64,000 nucleotides of DNA from Tubulanus polymorphus (Eukaryota > Nemertea > Palaeonemertea > Tubulaniformes > Tubulanidae), in assembly GCF_964204645.1 (NCBI RefSeq), contig NC_134026.1, positions 20,354,650 through 20,418,649 on the forward strand, given 5' to 3'. The notes beneath the pieces are model-generated. The model did not search any database, was not told the origin of the DNA, and saw only the letters and a list, made by a program, of their open reading frames with translations. Shown here one piece after another: positions 36,701 to 47,910 of the stretch. Numbering within the stretch: position 1 is the first letter of the stretch; every line of letters starts with the position of its first letter. The position numbers and the translations under genes are program-made.

Positions 36701-39481
36701 TGTAGAAATTGGTGTCATTATGACTAAATGTACTATATCTAATACGGAGAAGTTACCTTTCGACCCAATATTGAATAGGGCATTTACCGAAATTCATATG
36801 CACTGTTACGCAAGCGTATGTTTCAGATTACGTAAGCAAATGTAAGTGGCGGTTTATCAAAGACGCACACACGAAATTGTAGAATTTTGAGCCCACCTAC
36901 CCCATGTCCACAGATTATCCACATTGCACTAACCCCCCCTCCTTGACCATCGCACAAAATGCGAATAAGGATATCCAGTCACGCCAAATAATGTTCTTTT
37001 CGTTCACTTAACTAAACTCTGGACTACAGTTTGTTATTCCATACATAATGTGGAAAACATATATGTGAACTATTTCCCCTTCGAAGTTGAAGTAATCATG
37101 CATTATTGGTTTGTTCTGGCTTTACAGGAATTAAGGTGTGCACATCCAAATAACTCACCCTCCCACATTGTCCACAAGTCAAGTTCACAACCCCCTCAAC
37201 CTTGACAATCTTTTATGGACGGCCCCTAAAATCTGATTCAGTTTCTACAAAGATTTATCCAAAAAGTTTCCCGAAAGATTTCATCGGACATAACCTGATG
37301 ACCAATCAAGTAAATGCAATGATAATCAAAGTTAGCTAAAATGCTTTTTTTTTGTTTTTTTCTCTTGAAACAGGGACATCACCGATGACAGCATTGCTAC
37401 GCGGTTGTCATTCGAAAAAAACGACGTTCACGATAGTGGTATCAAAGCCGACCGAAAATCGAACGCCCATTTTCTAAGGAACGATAAAAACAAAACTTCC
37501 AAAAAGGTTCGCAGCAAAGTGGGACATTCGTACGTCCTAAAATCGGAAGTCGGTCCCGGTGGCCGTAATAGGCTGTTCGCTGATGATGGCGGTAACAGCG
37601 GCAACGAATTTGTGGACTTGCGTCTGAAGTTGCTAAATGACTATATTACTTTGCACGAGCCTGTGTTTAAAAAGTCGAAAAAACCGCGGACGAATTCGCG
37701 GCGCGTGTCAACCGATACTGGCGACCGAGCAAGCGACGACAAAGCCAGGGACCGATATAAGGAAAGGGTAGACGAAGAACTTACGAAATCGAAACAAAAG
37801 AAATCACCGTACAGAACGATTAGTAAGCTCGCGAAAAAGCCGTACGGCATTCAGGGGTACAATCGCTCGAAGGAGAACAAATCGAAAGTGGATCCTCAGA
37901 AATTGCGAGAGGGATTGACGACCCCCGCTACGACGTGTAAGGTATATTCGTCGAGACCGGCCGCTAAGCCGGATCCGTTGTTGTTCAAAGAACGAAGCGA
38001 AATGTGGAAGTTGCGTAACCATACCGACGAAGAGCACGTGCTTACCGAAAACGAAGCCGATATGTACATTCAAATACGCAACGTGTACAAGGACCGGTCT
38101 CTGAGCGACAAGGAACGACGGAAATTGGAGTTTCTGAAGAAGGTCGAATCGTTGCAGACGGAATGCGCCAAAGAGATGAATAATCAGTTACGTCTGAAAG
38201 AGATCAAAGAGGAAAATAAACGCCACATGCAAAACGAACAGTTGTACTTCATTCGCAAGCGTTTCTTGGAGGAGCAAGTGAAGAGGTGGCGCACGCAGTA
38301 CGTGACGGTCAAGGTTCTCCAACACGAGAAAAACGATCGATTTCTGTACGGGCTTCCGGAACTATTCGACGAGATACCGCACTATAAAACGCGCGCGAGA
38401 AAACGCCGCAAGGCCGTCGGCGCCGACTCGAAGAAAAACGCCCAACGCTACGGCCAGATGTTCGAACATAACCCTGGTCCGGTCGTATTCCGCGCGAAAA
38501 CGCCCAAAATGGAAAACTACGTGATCGTCGAAGAAAAAGACGATAAAGGTAAAAATACGTAGAACGACAAAAAATCAAGCCTTTATTAGAAATATATACA
38601 TATTTTCGAATCGTATTTTAGTAAGATATCCGCCTTTAGAAAACCTAGAAAATCTTTTAGATGCATCTTTTCTCAGGGTTCCAGATGAACATTGTTGAGG
38701 AACGATTTTTATCTCGATAAATTATTTCTAGTTAATACTCTATCCATAAAGTGTATTTCGAAAGAAGATGATTTGTGCAGTTTCACTAATGGTCGATAAA
38801 CCGGCCTACCGTATGAAGTTATGATATACTGGTCACTAGGATTCAATAGATTTTTTAAAAAGATATTTTTTATTACTGTACGTCAACGGATTAAGTATTA
38901 TTTGATGGATATTCAACGATACAAAAACGACTGTAAGACACGCGCTATATCTTTTCAGGAAATACCATAGAAAAACGTATTCGAATGAAAGATATTGTCA
39001 ACGATGCGAAAAAAGTGCTCACAATACCCACCATTAAAGGTACCATATGTATAATTAATTCGATTTGTTTTCACTAGAAGCCCGAACACGTTACCGATTT
39101 GTCTGGCGGAGAAAATTCAGCTATGGATCCATTGATATAGGCACACGCTTCTAAGCCCAACGCACCTGAGGCGGGGAAACACGGATATAGAAGACAGAAA
39201 CATGCTCCGAGCGTTTTCTTGTGTGTCGTGGTCGTTAACGTACATTTTTGTTTCCGTGTTTCCGTGCGTCTTGCGGGTTGGGCTATTGATGCATAGATTA
39301 TCAATAAATTGATTTGTTTTTTCCAGACATCGAGGAAGAGGATGCCGAGTCGACACTGTCAAAGTCAACCCGCGCGTCGCTGCGTTCGCTGGACCTTGAC
39401 GACCAAGAGGACATTTTCGAAAAAGCCAGACGTAAATATGGAATAGACGTTGAAAGCGAGTCGGACGATGATGATTATTAA
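33731..39481 (+). CDS. basic coiled-coil protein of unknown function
   Basis: Seven exons: 33731-33985, 35148-35365, 35532-35633, 36549-36639, 37374-38548, 38959-39039 and 39327-39481. Phases chain correctly from exon 2 to the stop TAA at 39479-39481, and the full protein is about 690 residues. The N-terminal half is polar and probably disordered (DDDEDDE run, Arg/Asn-rich). Exon 5 holds Lys/Arg-rich sequence and one clear coiled coil (heptads around DKERRKLEFLKKVESLQTEC to EEQVKRWRTQYVTVKVLQ). The C-terminus is acidic, ending ESESDDDDY. There is no signal peptide or membrane segment, so it is probably cytosolic, ciliary or nuclear. I do not recognise the family. Exon 1 is the weak point: to reach its donor AAG-GTAACA in the phase exon 2 needs, one base must be dropped from the A7 run at about 33931, otherwise it stops at TGA 33960. 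Either there is a sequence error, a real frameshift, or a different first exon. Confidence 0.75.
33954..34505. repeat. 79-bp tandem repeat, about seven copies, carrying a splice donor
   Basis: Unit starts GATCTTGATGAATTTCTTCT, period 79 (33954, 34033, 34112 and so on), with only a few substitutions per copy. The first copy overlaps the 3' end of exon 1 of the coiled-coil gene, and each unit repeats the AACAAG-GTAACA donor and a second GTAAGT word in TTCGTAAGTTAGCG. The period is not a multiple of 3, so it is not a coding repeat. Confidence 0.93.
36886..37235. repeat. two diverged copies of a C-rich repeat in intron 4
   Basis: 36886-36968 and 37134-37235 share the order CACCT/CACCC..., TGTCCACA, AACCCCC, CCTTGAC. 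They flank about 165 bp of ordinary intron and look like the two ends of one degenerate inserted element or a local duplication. Confidence 0.4.
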
Positions 39482-42197
39482 AAAGCGGCGGTTCACGCGA
39501 TTCGAGGCCCGGTTTTACTTCAAAAATCTCAACCAATGCTTGCATACAATGATGTCTATCGTAATTCTAATACTTTTCTTACTTAACCTATTAGCCCTAA
39601 GCCACCCACCCGCCCTGACTATTACTTCTCGAACCCCAGGAATCCATCCTGACACGTCTTCGTCAGCTACACTATTAAAATGATGGGATTCGAACTCATT
39701 AGTTTAGGATCACGATTTTGGTGGCCAACCTCATCGAATCCTATATCATATGAAAGCGTAGTGTGTTTACAACAAAATAACACAAAATATAGTGATACAT
39801 GAATATAAACTGGAAACAAGCTATTCTGTATCATGATAAGTGAGGAGTAATGGACGCTATACATTACAATTCCCGAATGCAAATGGTTTTACAGGGCGTA
39901 TACATACATGTATTTCATACTGGTTGAAAGACTGGGCCCAGTTGCACATGCACAGTCATAACTGAGGTGCAAAAACGGTTTTCCTGCGAGAGACACCAAT
40001 TTTCTTAAACTGTGCAACTGGAGAACTCTAGCACTGGGATCAGTGTTCGTGTATTGCGGGTAATTCTTTACTTAAGAATTGAATATAACTAGCAATTACA
40101 GGAACAATATCTTAGTCCGATCAGTTTATAGTTCGGCCAGATTTGCATTTCTTACCTCCCAACGACGACAAATTGTTCATTCGTGATCAACAACGCTTAA
40201 ATAGTGATCCTGCGAATGTGTTATTCATTGGCGTTATTTGTTACTTCATGTATCAAAATCATCGAATGAATGACGAATCTTCCGTATTGAAAAGAAAAAA
40301 CATATAAAAAAACAACATAAAAACACGTGTCGTATATTCAATCCGTTATTCTTTTGATGTAAATGTAGTTGTTAATTCAATAAATTATACTTTTATTAGT
40401 AGTTGTTGACTTATCTTTTGAACGTTTCATAGTGATTTAGAAACCGCAGTGAAAGTTTCGCTGAGAAACATAGTGTCAGTGGTATCGCTATCGCGAGCTC
40501 TTAGTACACGCAGTATACGGAGCCCCGCGAACCGGCCACTCTCAGAAGTGGGTGGAAGTCAAGTCGGTCGGTTATAACGCCATCCTGTTTAATACCACTG
40601 TTCATTTAATGCCAACACTTTTTAGAGCATATATTTGCTCAATCTTACGCAAATGTATAATGGAACATGATGGACATGCCATTCTTTAAAGCGCCAATAT
40701 GGCATTTATCTGAGTGTTATTGCGCATAAAAACACCCGCCTATGATAAGGCTTGCAAGACATCACCATTCACAGGTTACACACCAAAACTGTGACAGATT
40801 AAGCAATCTTTAATTTAGGTTTACGAATTCAGTTTGAGTAGGCGTAGTAAATGGGTTAACTTGATTTAGGATATGCGAAGTTTTATCGCGGTTGTTACAA
40901 ATCCGCAAACACTATTTGTGACACGACAATCACGCCGTATGATTTTCATTTTATTGACTTAAGATAAAAGAAAGCTAGTGCCAAGATAACATCATTCTTA
41001 TCAAAAAGGTCATTACGTAGTTCGACTTATTTGTGGCAAGTGCACAAGAAATGTTCTTCTTTTCAACTTCGTTCCATTTTGCATAACACGTATTCTTTAT
41101 TCAATTGGCAAAATTACGGCAGCGACCTTTTCTTTTTCTAAGGGGATGTACCCTCGAATCTCTTAACCATACTTTTTGGGAGCAATGTGTGCAATTTAGA
41201 GTAATTTTTTGTTCCGAATCATTGCTTAAGTGTTATACAAGCACGGTGTTCTGATGCAAAGAGCTATTTTTTTCTAGAACCGGGTATTCCTGGGCACAAT
41301 CATGGTAATGATAATGTTATTTACATAGCCTATAACTCTAATAACCATTTATCAGTCATCTCTACCTGGGGAGAGGTACCATCCTAGCAAGTACTAGACG
41401 CTGAGGAATCATCTATCAGGCCAGATACCCATTGTATCCTGGTCGGAGAGAGGCAATGAGGATAAGGGTCGTGCCTGAGGACAAGTGCGCTAATGTAACC
41501 ATCAAATTCAATAAAAATAAAAACGGACTTATTGATTCGATTATTGTTGAAACGATTTGAAAATGTACAGAATGCACCGTTATATAAGCGGCATATTTAT
41601 CGCGACTCACATGTCGACGTATTTGACATACTATAGCAATTTGGAATACATTTTTGTTTATGCATAATTCATTCGATGAGGTCAGATTATGATATACACG
41701 TAGTACGCCTTTGTGCTTTTTTCAACTATATAGGGCCTACCTTTCGCTAAAATCGTCGATCGCGTACCAGTTAAGAAACAAAAACAGGTTTGATGAAATT
41801 AGGATATCAAATAACCATTCGAAAGGTAAAGTAAGCGCTGATAGCGTCGTAAACGGCACAAAGATGTATCAAAATCGTGTCACCACGATAAAGAATGAAT
41901 GGTAGATTTATGCAGGTGAGTTCGTGCATACTCCGATATTCCAGAGATCTCTTTCACAGAATGACTAAGCTGCGTCAGTTTAACTATTATGAAATGAAGT
42001 TTCGTCAGTATGACTATTATGAGATAAGTCGAGAAAATACGCAATATTTGTACTGGCGTATTGATATTAAGACATTCTGTGAAACAGTAGGGCCAATGAT
42101 AAAAAAGTGAAATCATCAGTTGACACGGTTGCATTCAGAAATGAACTAACATATCATATGCCATTAAACAAATGTTTTTAGAATTAAAACGGAAACA
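39482..42197. other. gap between coiled-coil gene and UGT cluster
   Basis: Includes the 3' UTR of the coiled-coil gene, a tRNA-like repeat end near 39600-39715 (GGGATTCGAACTC), a small element with GGGCCCAGTTGCAC and GTGCAACTGG ends (about 39932-40045), and a polyadenylation-type CAATAAAT near 40378. Copy 2 of the SINE-type repeat is at 41330-41500. The last 20 bases before 42198 carry a 3' splice acceptor (GTTTTTAG), so the first UGT has an upstream noncoding exon I cannot place. Confidence 0.5.
41330..41500 (+). repeat. tRNA-like SINE-type repeat, copy 2
   Basis: Diverged copy of 4576-4810: ACCATTTATCAGTCATCTCT, then CTGGGGAGAGG and GGCAATGAGGATAAGGGTCG are recognisably shared. The box-B end is lost. 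Confidence 0.65.
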
Positions 42198-43739
42198 ATG
42201 TGGTCGCTATGGTTTTTGCTGTTCGCGGGGATTTGTGCAGGGAAGAGAATATTGGTGTTGGCACCCTGGATGAGCGGTCAACTGTCCGAAGCATCCGGCA
42301 TCTGCGACGCATTGATAGAAAACGGTCACGAAGTTTACGTCGTTACCGAAGAACACGCGAAATACCCGAAACAGCTGAAACACGTCTTCGGCCTGAAATA
42401 CCTACATTTTCGTTCACCGGATCGGAAAATCCTAGCAGCAGAAACAATGGATAACGAATTAAGCAAGTCGATATTTGGCGACGCTGACCATGATTCGCTG
42501 CTGACAAACTTGGCTGAATTGACTAGTTATTTCGGCGAAAGTCTTCTGAATGACACTGATTTAATGAAAACGGTCAAGGAGCTCAACTTCGATTTTGCTC
42601 TTTTCGACTCGTTCATCCCATTCCTAGGCATCATCCCGTACGTTGCCGATATCAAATACGCGTCCTGGTCTCCATTTTTGACGCCGTTCCGGATGAATTT
42701 GCCGCTTTTGACCGGTTTCGAGCCTTGTAATCTGCGCGGAGATCGAAATACCTTTTTCAACCGCTTAAAACACGTACATCGTACCATGCGCTTTAATTTT
42801 ATGTCATTTCAAATGACACCAGAGGGAAAATACCTAAAATGGATTCGGAATAATTACCCTTCACGCGCGCTAAAAAGGTCGATATCCGAAGTTATTTCTA
42901 ACTCCGCCTTTTTCATATTGTCCACGAGCAACCTACTCGATTGTCCGGCACCGTCGAAGCCAAACATAGTATACGCAGGCGGACTGAGTGTCCATCCATC
43001 GAAACCATTATCTGGAAAATTTGAAGAAATAGTTGATTCAGCCAATGATGGAATAATTGTCTTCACGCTCGGTTCCATGGTTTCGCAGATGCCAAATAAC
43101 GTGCTAGAAAAATTCATCGTAGCCTTCAAAGAAGTAAAGCAGATAGTTCTCTGGAGGCTGACTCTCACAGGGCTGCACAAAAATATCGCCATCCCGTCTA
43201 ATGTGCACATCGTGGACTGGTTACCGCAAAACGATTTGTTGGGCAACCCCAAAACTCGCATCTTTATAACCCACGCCGGCGCAAACAGCCAGGCAGAGGC
43301 TATATACCACGGTGTACCTGTCGTTTGTTTTCCCTTACTCGATAACGACCAAGCATACAATTCGAAGAAGTTCGCCTCGCGTGGATTTGGTTTGGAGTTG
43401 AAAATCCGAACGTTCGAACCCGACGAGCTTTTAGCAGCCGTTAACGAAATTCTAACGAACCGAAAATATAAGAACAATATTATGAAGTCGTCGAAAATAT
43501 TCAAATCGAGTGGACCGTCTTCAAAACGCGTGGCTGAAATGATCGAACACGTTTTAGAATTCGGCGAGGAGCATCTAAAAACGGCCGGGGATCAGATGGA
43601 ATGGTATCAATTTTATATGATTGATGTATTCCTTTTCGTGTTTGTGACCGGATTTACGTGTCTATACATGTCTTATCGGATCGCTAAGTCGATCTCCAGG
43701 TACTGTTTATGTAGCAAGAAAAAAACACAAACAAATTGA
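42198..43739 (+). CDS. UDP-glycosyltransferase (UGT), paralog 1
   Basis: The coding sequence is one exon of 513 residues, a normal UGT length. Signal peptide at residues 1-15, N-terminal acceptor-binding half, then the donor-binding half with WLPQNDLLGNPKTRIFITHA running into the UGT signature (about 337-390). A membrane anchor at about 476-498 (FLFVFVTGFTCLYMSYRIA) precedes a Lys-rich tail. UGTs transfer a sugar from a UDP-sugar to small lipophiles in the endoplasmic reticulum lumen. Asp137 (LFDSF) matches the catalytic Asp. The catalytic His expected in a GSHW-like motif is replaced: the segment reads MSGQL with Gln28. The donor motif is LLDNDQ, one residue longer than the family pattern. 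The tail (KKKTQTN) lacks a canonical KKxx retrieval signal. A 3' splice acceptor at 42179 implies a 5' noncoding exon. Confidence 0.93.
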   Translation: MWSLWFLLFAGICAGKRILVLAPWMSGQLSEASGICDALIENGHEVYVVTEEHAKYPKQLKHVFGLKYLHFRSPDRKILAAETMDNELSKSIFGDADHDSLLTNLAELTSYFGESLLNDTDLMKTVKELNFDFALFDSFIPFLGIIPYVADIKYASWSPFLTPFRMNLPLLTGFEPCNLRGDRNTFFNRLKHVHRTMRFNFMSFQMTPEGKYLKWIRNNYPSRALKRSISEVISNSAFFILSTSNLLDCPAPSKPNIVYAGGLSVHPSKPLSGKFEEIVDSANDGIIVFTLGSMVSQMPNNVLEKFIVAFKEVKQIVLWRLTLTGLHKNIAIPSNVHIVDWLPQNDLLGNPKTRIFITHAGANSQAEAIYHGVPVVCFPLLDNDQAYNSKKFASRGFGLELKIRTFEPDELLAAVNEILTNRKYKNNIMKSSKIFKSSGPSSKRVAEMIEHVLEFGEEHLKTAGDQMEWYQFYMIDVFLFVFVTGFTCLYMSYRIAKSISRYCLCSKKKTQTN

Positions 43740-44102
43740 AGAAGCAGCAATGTTGGGATAATATATGAAATTGATAGGTTAATATATGAATGACGGGTGT
43801 TCATCGAAACTTTTGGATTTTTTTCTGTGGATTGGATTAAATTCTAATCAGTTTTGTTGATTAATTGCGATAGGGCGATATATGTAATAGAATATTAACT
43901 GGATACTTGCTATCCTTAAGATAAAAACACTAAGTGACTGGCTAACGCGGATGGTCGAGTATCAATTCCAGTTGAAGATTGGCACGAATTGAAAATCATG
44001 CTTAGTTCACAGAAGAATCAATTAACTAATGCCGCCGCAAGTCCGTACATCGTGTTTTTTTAAAATGTGCACTTCATAATCATAATCTATATAAGGTAAT
44101 TT

Positions 44103-44337
44103 CCCATCCATATCGAAAATATTCAAATCCATCGGGTCGTCGTCGAAGCGCGTGGCTGAAATAGTGGATCACGTTTTAGAATTCGGCGTAGAACATCTAA
44201 AAACGGCCGGGGATCAGATGGATTGGTATCAGTTTTATATGATTGATAGATTCTTTTTTGTGTTTGTGACCGGATCTATATTGCTGTACGTGTCGTTTTT
44301 TGACTGCTTTAAAAACTTTGAGATACTGTTTCTGTAG
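44103..44337 (+). pseudogene. UGT relic, C-terminal fragment only
   Basis: Encodes the last roughly 75 residues of a UGT (SKIFKS...VEHLKTAGDQMDWYQFYM, anchor, then stop at 44337). It is very close in sequence to the intact paralogs. The upstream 440 residues are absent and no start or splice acceptor is suitable. It shows a fourth copy once existed, lost by deletion or partial duplication. Confidence 0.85.
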
Positions 44338-45097
44338 CAGGGAAAATAAACACAAAATATGCTGATATTTGAACTATATGATGAAATGAATTAAAACAAA
44401 GGGGCTAGTTTAAATAGACTGGTATTATCTTACCGAGAGTTTACTCAATTGAAAATATCTTGCGCCAGCCCTCGGGTTAATACCAGTCTATAACCGGACC
44501 CAGATTTTCAATATTTATTTTCAATTGTTCCTTATACTTTATGGCTCAAGTAGGGTATTGCATAGTATAGTTCCTTCACGTATGCTTACTGCGTTGTTCG
44601 GTTTATGTGTATCCCAAAGAAAATTGTCATATCGACACATTCACATCGCCAGCCATTAACATTCCATGTGTCAACGTGTCGACGTATCTACCAACCAACA
44701 AATTAACTATTAACGATCTATTAATTAACCTCATACACCAAATACACCACGTGACCAAACACATGATAAACCCCATACTTAAAATATAAATTGCTTTTCT
44801 ATTTTTCTTTAGTCAATTCCAGTTCTCTGATATTGATTTCAACACGGTTAAGCCTTCAAAATCACAGGAGATTCATTATTTATTTTCAGCACTGTCAACG
44901 TGAGATGCTTCTCCAAAAAACAAACGTGGGGACGGTGAAATATGGCATTGTTCACATTGCTACAGAACGACGTCGATACGTGACGGCTTTTTTTCAAAAT
45001 CAAAAATGAAACTTTCGCAGCTGATGCTTACAGTTTACTGTTTCGGTTCAGATTTACTTCTCTTGTTTGTTTGTGTTTTGTGGTCAACCAGTCAACC

Positions 45098-45310
45098 CAC
45101 GATCCTTGTACATACATTGGCGACAACATTGCGACGTGTCGTCCGTCGACCGTCAACCAACGGATGATATAGGTCTATGCACTCTACCGTCTCTCATTTT
45201 TGTCACCACGATCCTTGTACATAGATTGGCGACAACATTGCATCGTGTCATCCGTCGACCGCCAATCAGCGGGTGAGATATGCACTCTATCGTCTCTCCA
45301 ATGGGCCAAC
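45098..45310. repeat. two-copy tandem duplication, period about 109 bp
   Basis: CACGATCCTTGTACAT..ATTGGCGACAACATTGC recurs 109 bp apart (45098 and 45207), followed in each copy by TCCGTCGACCG and TGCACTCTA.CGTCTCT. No coding value. Confidence 0.85.
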
Positions 45311-45717
45311 CAACAAACAACCAACAGTAGTCAACTGTCACTAGTCGTCGGTCAACCTGTACATGAACTGTTCCTTTGCCGCGCATTTATACCCAATTAT
45401 CAATGTATTCATGCGCCAATGTATTAATGCGCTGATAAATTACCGCACAACTTATTAACTCTACGCCAAGGCACTATACTATGCTATATCCGACTTGGGC
45501 CTACTTTATTACGTTTTCTACGTATGCACCACCAGTCAGTAAAATGAACAATGTTAGTATACCAGGAATAAATTAAGATATGTCTCAAAATAATCCAATG
45601 GCATCAGCAGGTTGCCAAAGTATATTTGACAGTCGAACTTTTCCGAGACCTAGCTGTAGGTCGGTGGGGTTTATACGTGTATATATTATACGAATTCGTT
45701 TGACTATGCTCGATAAT

Positions 45718-45889
45718 AACGTGGAACCTCGTTATAACGACGTCGCATATAACGATTTATCGGTCATTACAAACCTAGATTTCATACCAAATACGACAAA
45801 TTTATATCGGATGAAACGAACCGTTCGTTAAAAGTTATAACGAATTCATTTCCGGGTGCTTTGACGTTCGTTGTTAACGAGGTCCACTG
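45718..45889. mobile_element. pogo/mariner-like MITE, copy 3
   Basis: Left CGTGGAACCTCGTTATAACG and right GTTGTTAACGAGGTCCACTG match the terminal repeats of 17684-17837. The flanking TA duplication is not clear on the right. Confidence 0.65.
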
Positions 45890-46507
45890 AAATAGTTCTT
45901 TTCATCTTGCAAAAATAGAATATTGCCTGCGCGTCCACCTGAAATATAAAATGACATTAGAATGACGAAGCCAGGTTACTTCTTGAGACCAAATTCCCAC
46001 GGTTCAATGTCGTGATGAGCAATAGGTATTACGCTGTCAAAATGAGTTTCTGAATTTCTTGACTCCCAATATTATCACAGCTCCCACCAAATATACAATA
46101 CTTTCATTCGTCTATTAGGATAACTACGGATGATAACTGCTTAGTTTACATTGATAATTGATTCATTTAAAAAAAAGTTCACTCAGATTAAGTTGAAATG
46201 TTCAAGGAAATCGCACGCAGAAGACCAACTCTCTACTAATGAACCTGGTGGTTCCTCGCCTGCCATACGTGGAATCCTCGATTGCCACAGTAGCGGCGCG
46301 GGTACCCCTTTGTTTTAGCATTTAATTCGTTCATATTGAATCAGAATACCAGTATATCAATTATTATTGGAATACCATATGATTCATTCGATCCAAATTC
46401 GAACCGCAAAAATTGATCAAGTAATTATTTGAAATCCTATAGATAGCAAACGACCAAAATAGTAGACTTCACCTTTACGTGAATGCACGTTATCTTTGTT
46501 CAAATTT

Positions 46508-46883
46508 CAGGGGCAGGTCTAGGGTTTAATTAAGGAGGGGAGCAGGTAAAGTTAGGGCACATTTTGACGAATAAGGGCACTCAAAGAGCGTAACATTCGC
46601 ACCGCATTTCTAAATTTGATGCAATTTTAAAGCTATCTGGGCTTTTCTGGGAGCCTTTGCGAATCCTGTATAAAGTAGCCAAAGATAAGAGTCGAAAAGG
46701 AAGAGTGGTCTAGGCCCCCCTCCCGAAAGTCACCAGAAAACATCAACTATATTTTTGAAACACCCAATTACGGATGGTTTAGTTTTATGTAAAATTTTAC
46801 TGAAATAAAAAAAATAAAAAATTTTTTAGGGCACCTTGAAATTTTGAGAGAACGCTCCCCCTGCTCCCTTAAATCCGCCCCTG
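46508..46883. mobile_element. 376-bp MITE with CAGGGGC termini
   Basis: Left end CAGGGGCAGGTCTAGGG and right end (reverse complement) CAGGGGCGGATTTAAGGG. Both sides are flanked by AATTT (46503-46507 and 46884-46888), a 5-bp target duplication. It contains no open frame of note. GC-rich ends of related type recur at 19480-19756 and 61551-61743. Confidence 0.75.
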
Positions 46884-47910
46884 AATTTTGTTCAGAATAG
46901 ATTACACATGATATAGAATTGACGATACATATAACCTGCTTTTTGGTTTGCCTTTGAACTCCTGTTGCGATATGACCGACCTAAGCGAGCTCAAAATAGA
47001 GACACTGATCATAGACGACGTTATTAAACGCGCTTGCGAGCCTCAGCAAAACAGATAAAATAGCGCGCACGTCAAAAACAAGTACCGGATTAAAGGTGAA
47101 AGGTCGGTAAGCGTGTCGGTGCCTGGTTAAGCGCGTTCGATTTTACGCGAACATCACAAACACACACCGATACGACTAGAGGGTAAGAATATTCTTTCTA
47201 TAATACAGTTAGTAGAAACAGTTATTTTTAGTCGTAGTACCCACTGACGTATATATGTATTATGCATATTTTACTTATATCACCGTCCTCGCAAACGGCA
47301 ATTTCCTTAAAAACTAAGTAGGTTCGCCTTGTGTTATTAGGTTTGAACATTTTCTTTTCCGAACTGGGCTTAATTGAACTATTGAACTTTCCCGTGGTAT
47401 TTTGATAAAAGGCCCTCAGCGTAGTGCGATATCGGAATGTTAGCAATACACCCGATAGACTATAATACATTATGTAAAAATATAATCACCCTAACCTTGA
47501 TCGGGCTTTCACATTAACGGAACTGTCAGTTGATTACATCCATTGATGACAATCTAGGGTTTCGCGATGATCCGCTATAGGGTCACAGTTAGTAAGTCGT
47601 TTTCTTCTACAGTTCAATTGAAATCGAACCAACCGTTCTCCTAAGTGAATCGACTATCAACTCGAAGTAAAAAGTCTGAAACCTACATCTAGTATTTGGT
47701 GCCTAATTATCGAATCCACAAGTCGCTGGAAATGAAATCAATTTTACTACAAACACACTTCGTTAAGCGGTCAGCTGATCGTGTTTACTGACTAAATAGT
47801 GGCCTTCTATATCATAGGGATATGGATATTATATATGAATATATCGCAAAACCGTATAGGATAATAGAAGTTTGTTCTATGTATTTCAGGTTAACATTAA
47901 GTAATTGACG

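Larger units (their letters stand above)
43740..47910. other. spacer between UGT paralogs 1 and 2
   Basis: Holds a UGT relic (44103-44337), an inverted repeat built on AGACTGGTATTA and TAATACCAGTCT (44417-44489), a tandem duplication (45098-45310), a pogo-like MITE (about 45718-45889) and a MITE with 5-bp target duplication (46508-46883). A 3' splice acceptor TATTTCAG ends at 47889, just before UGT paralog 2. No other gene is seen. Confidence 0.55.
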
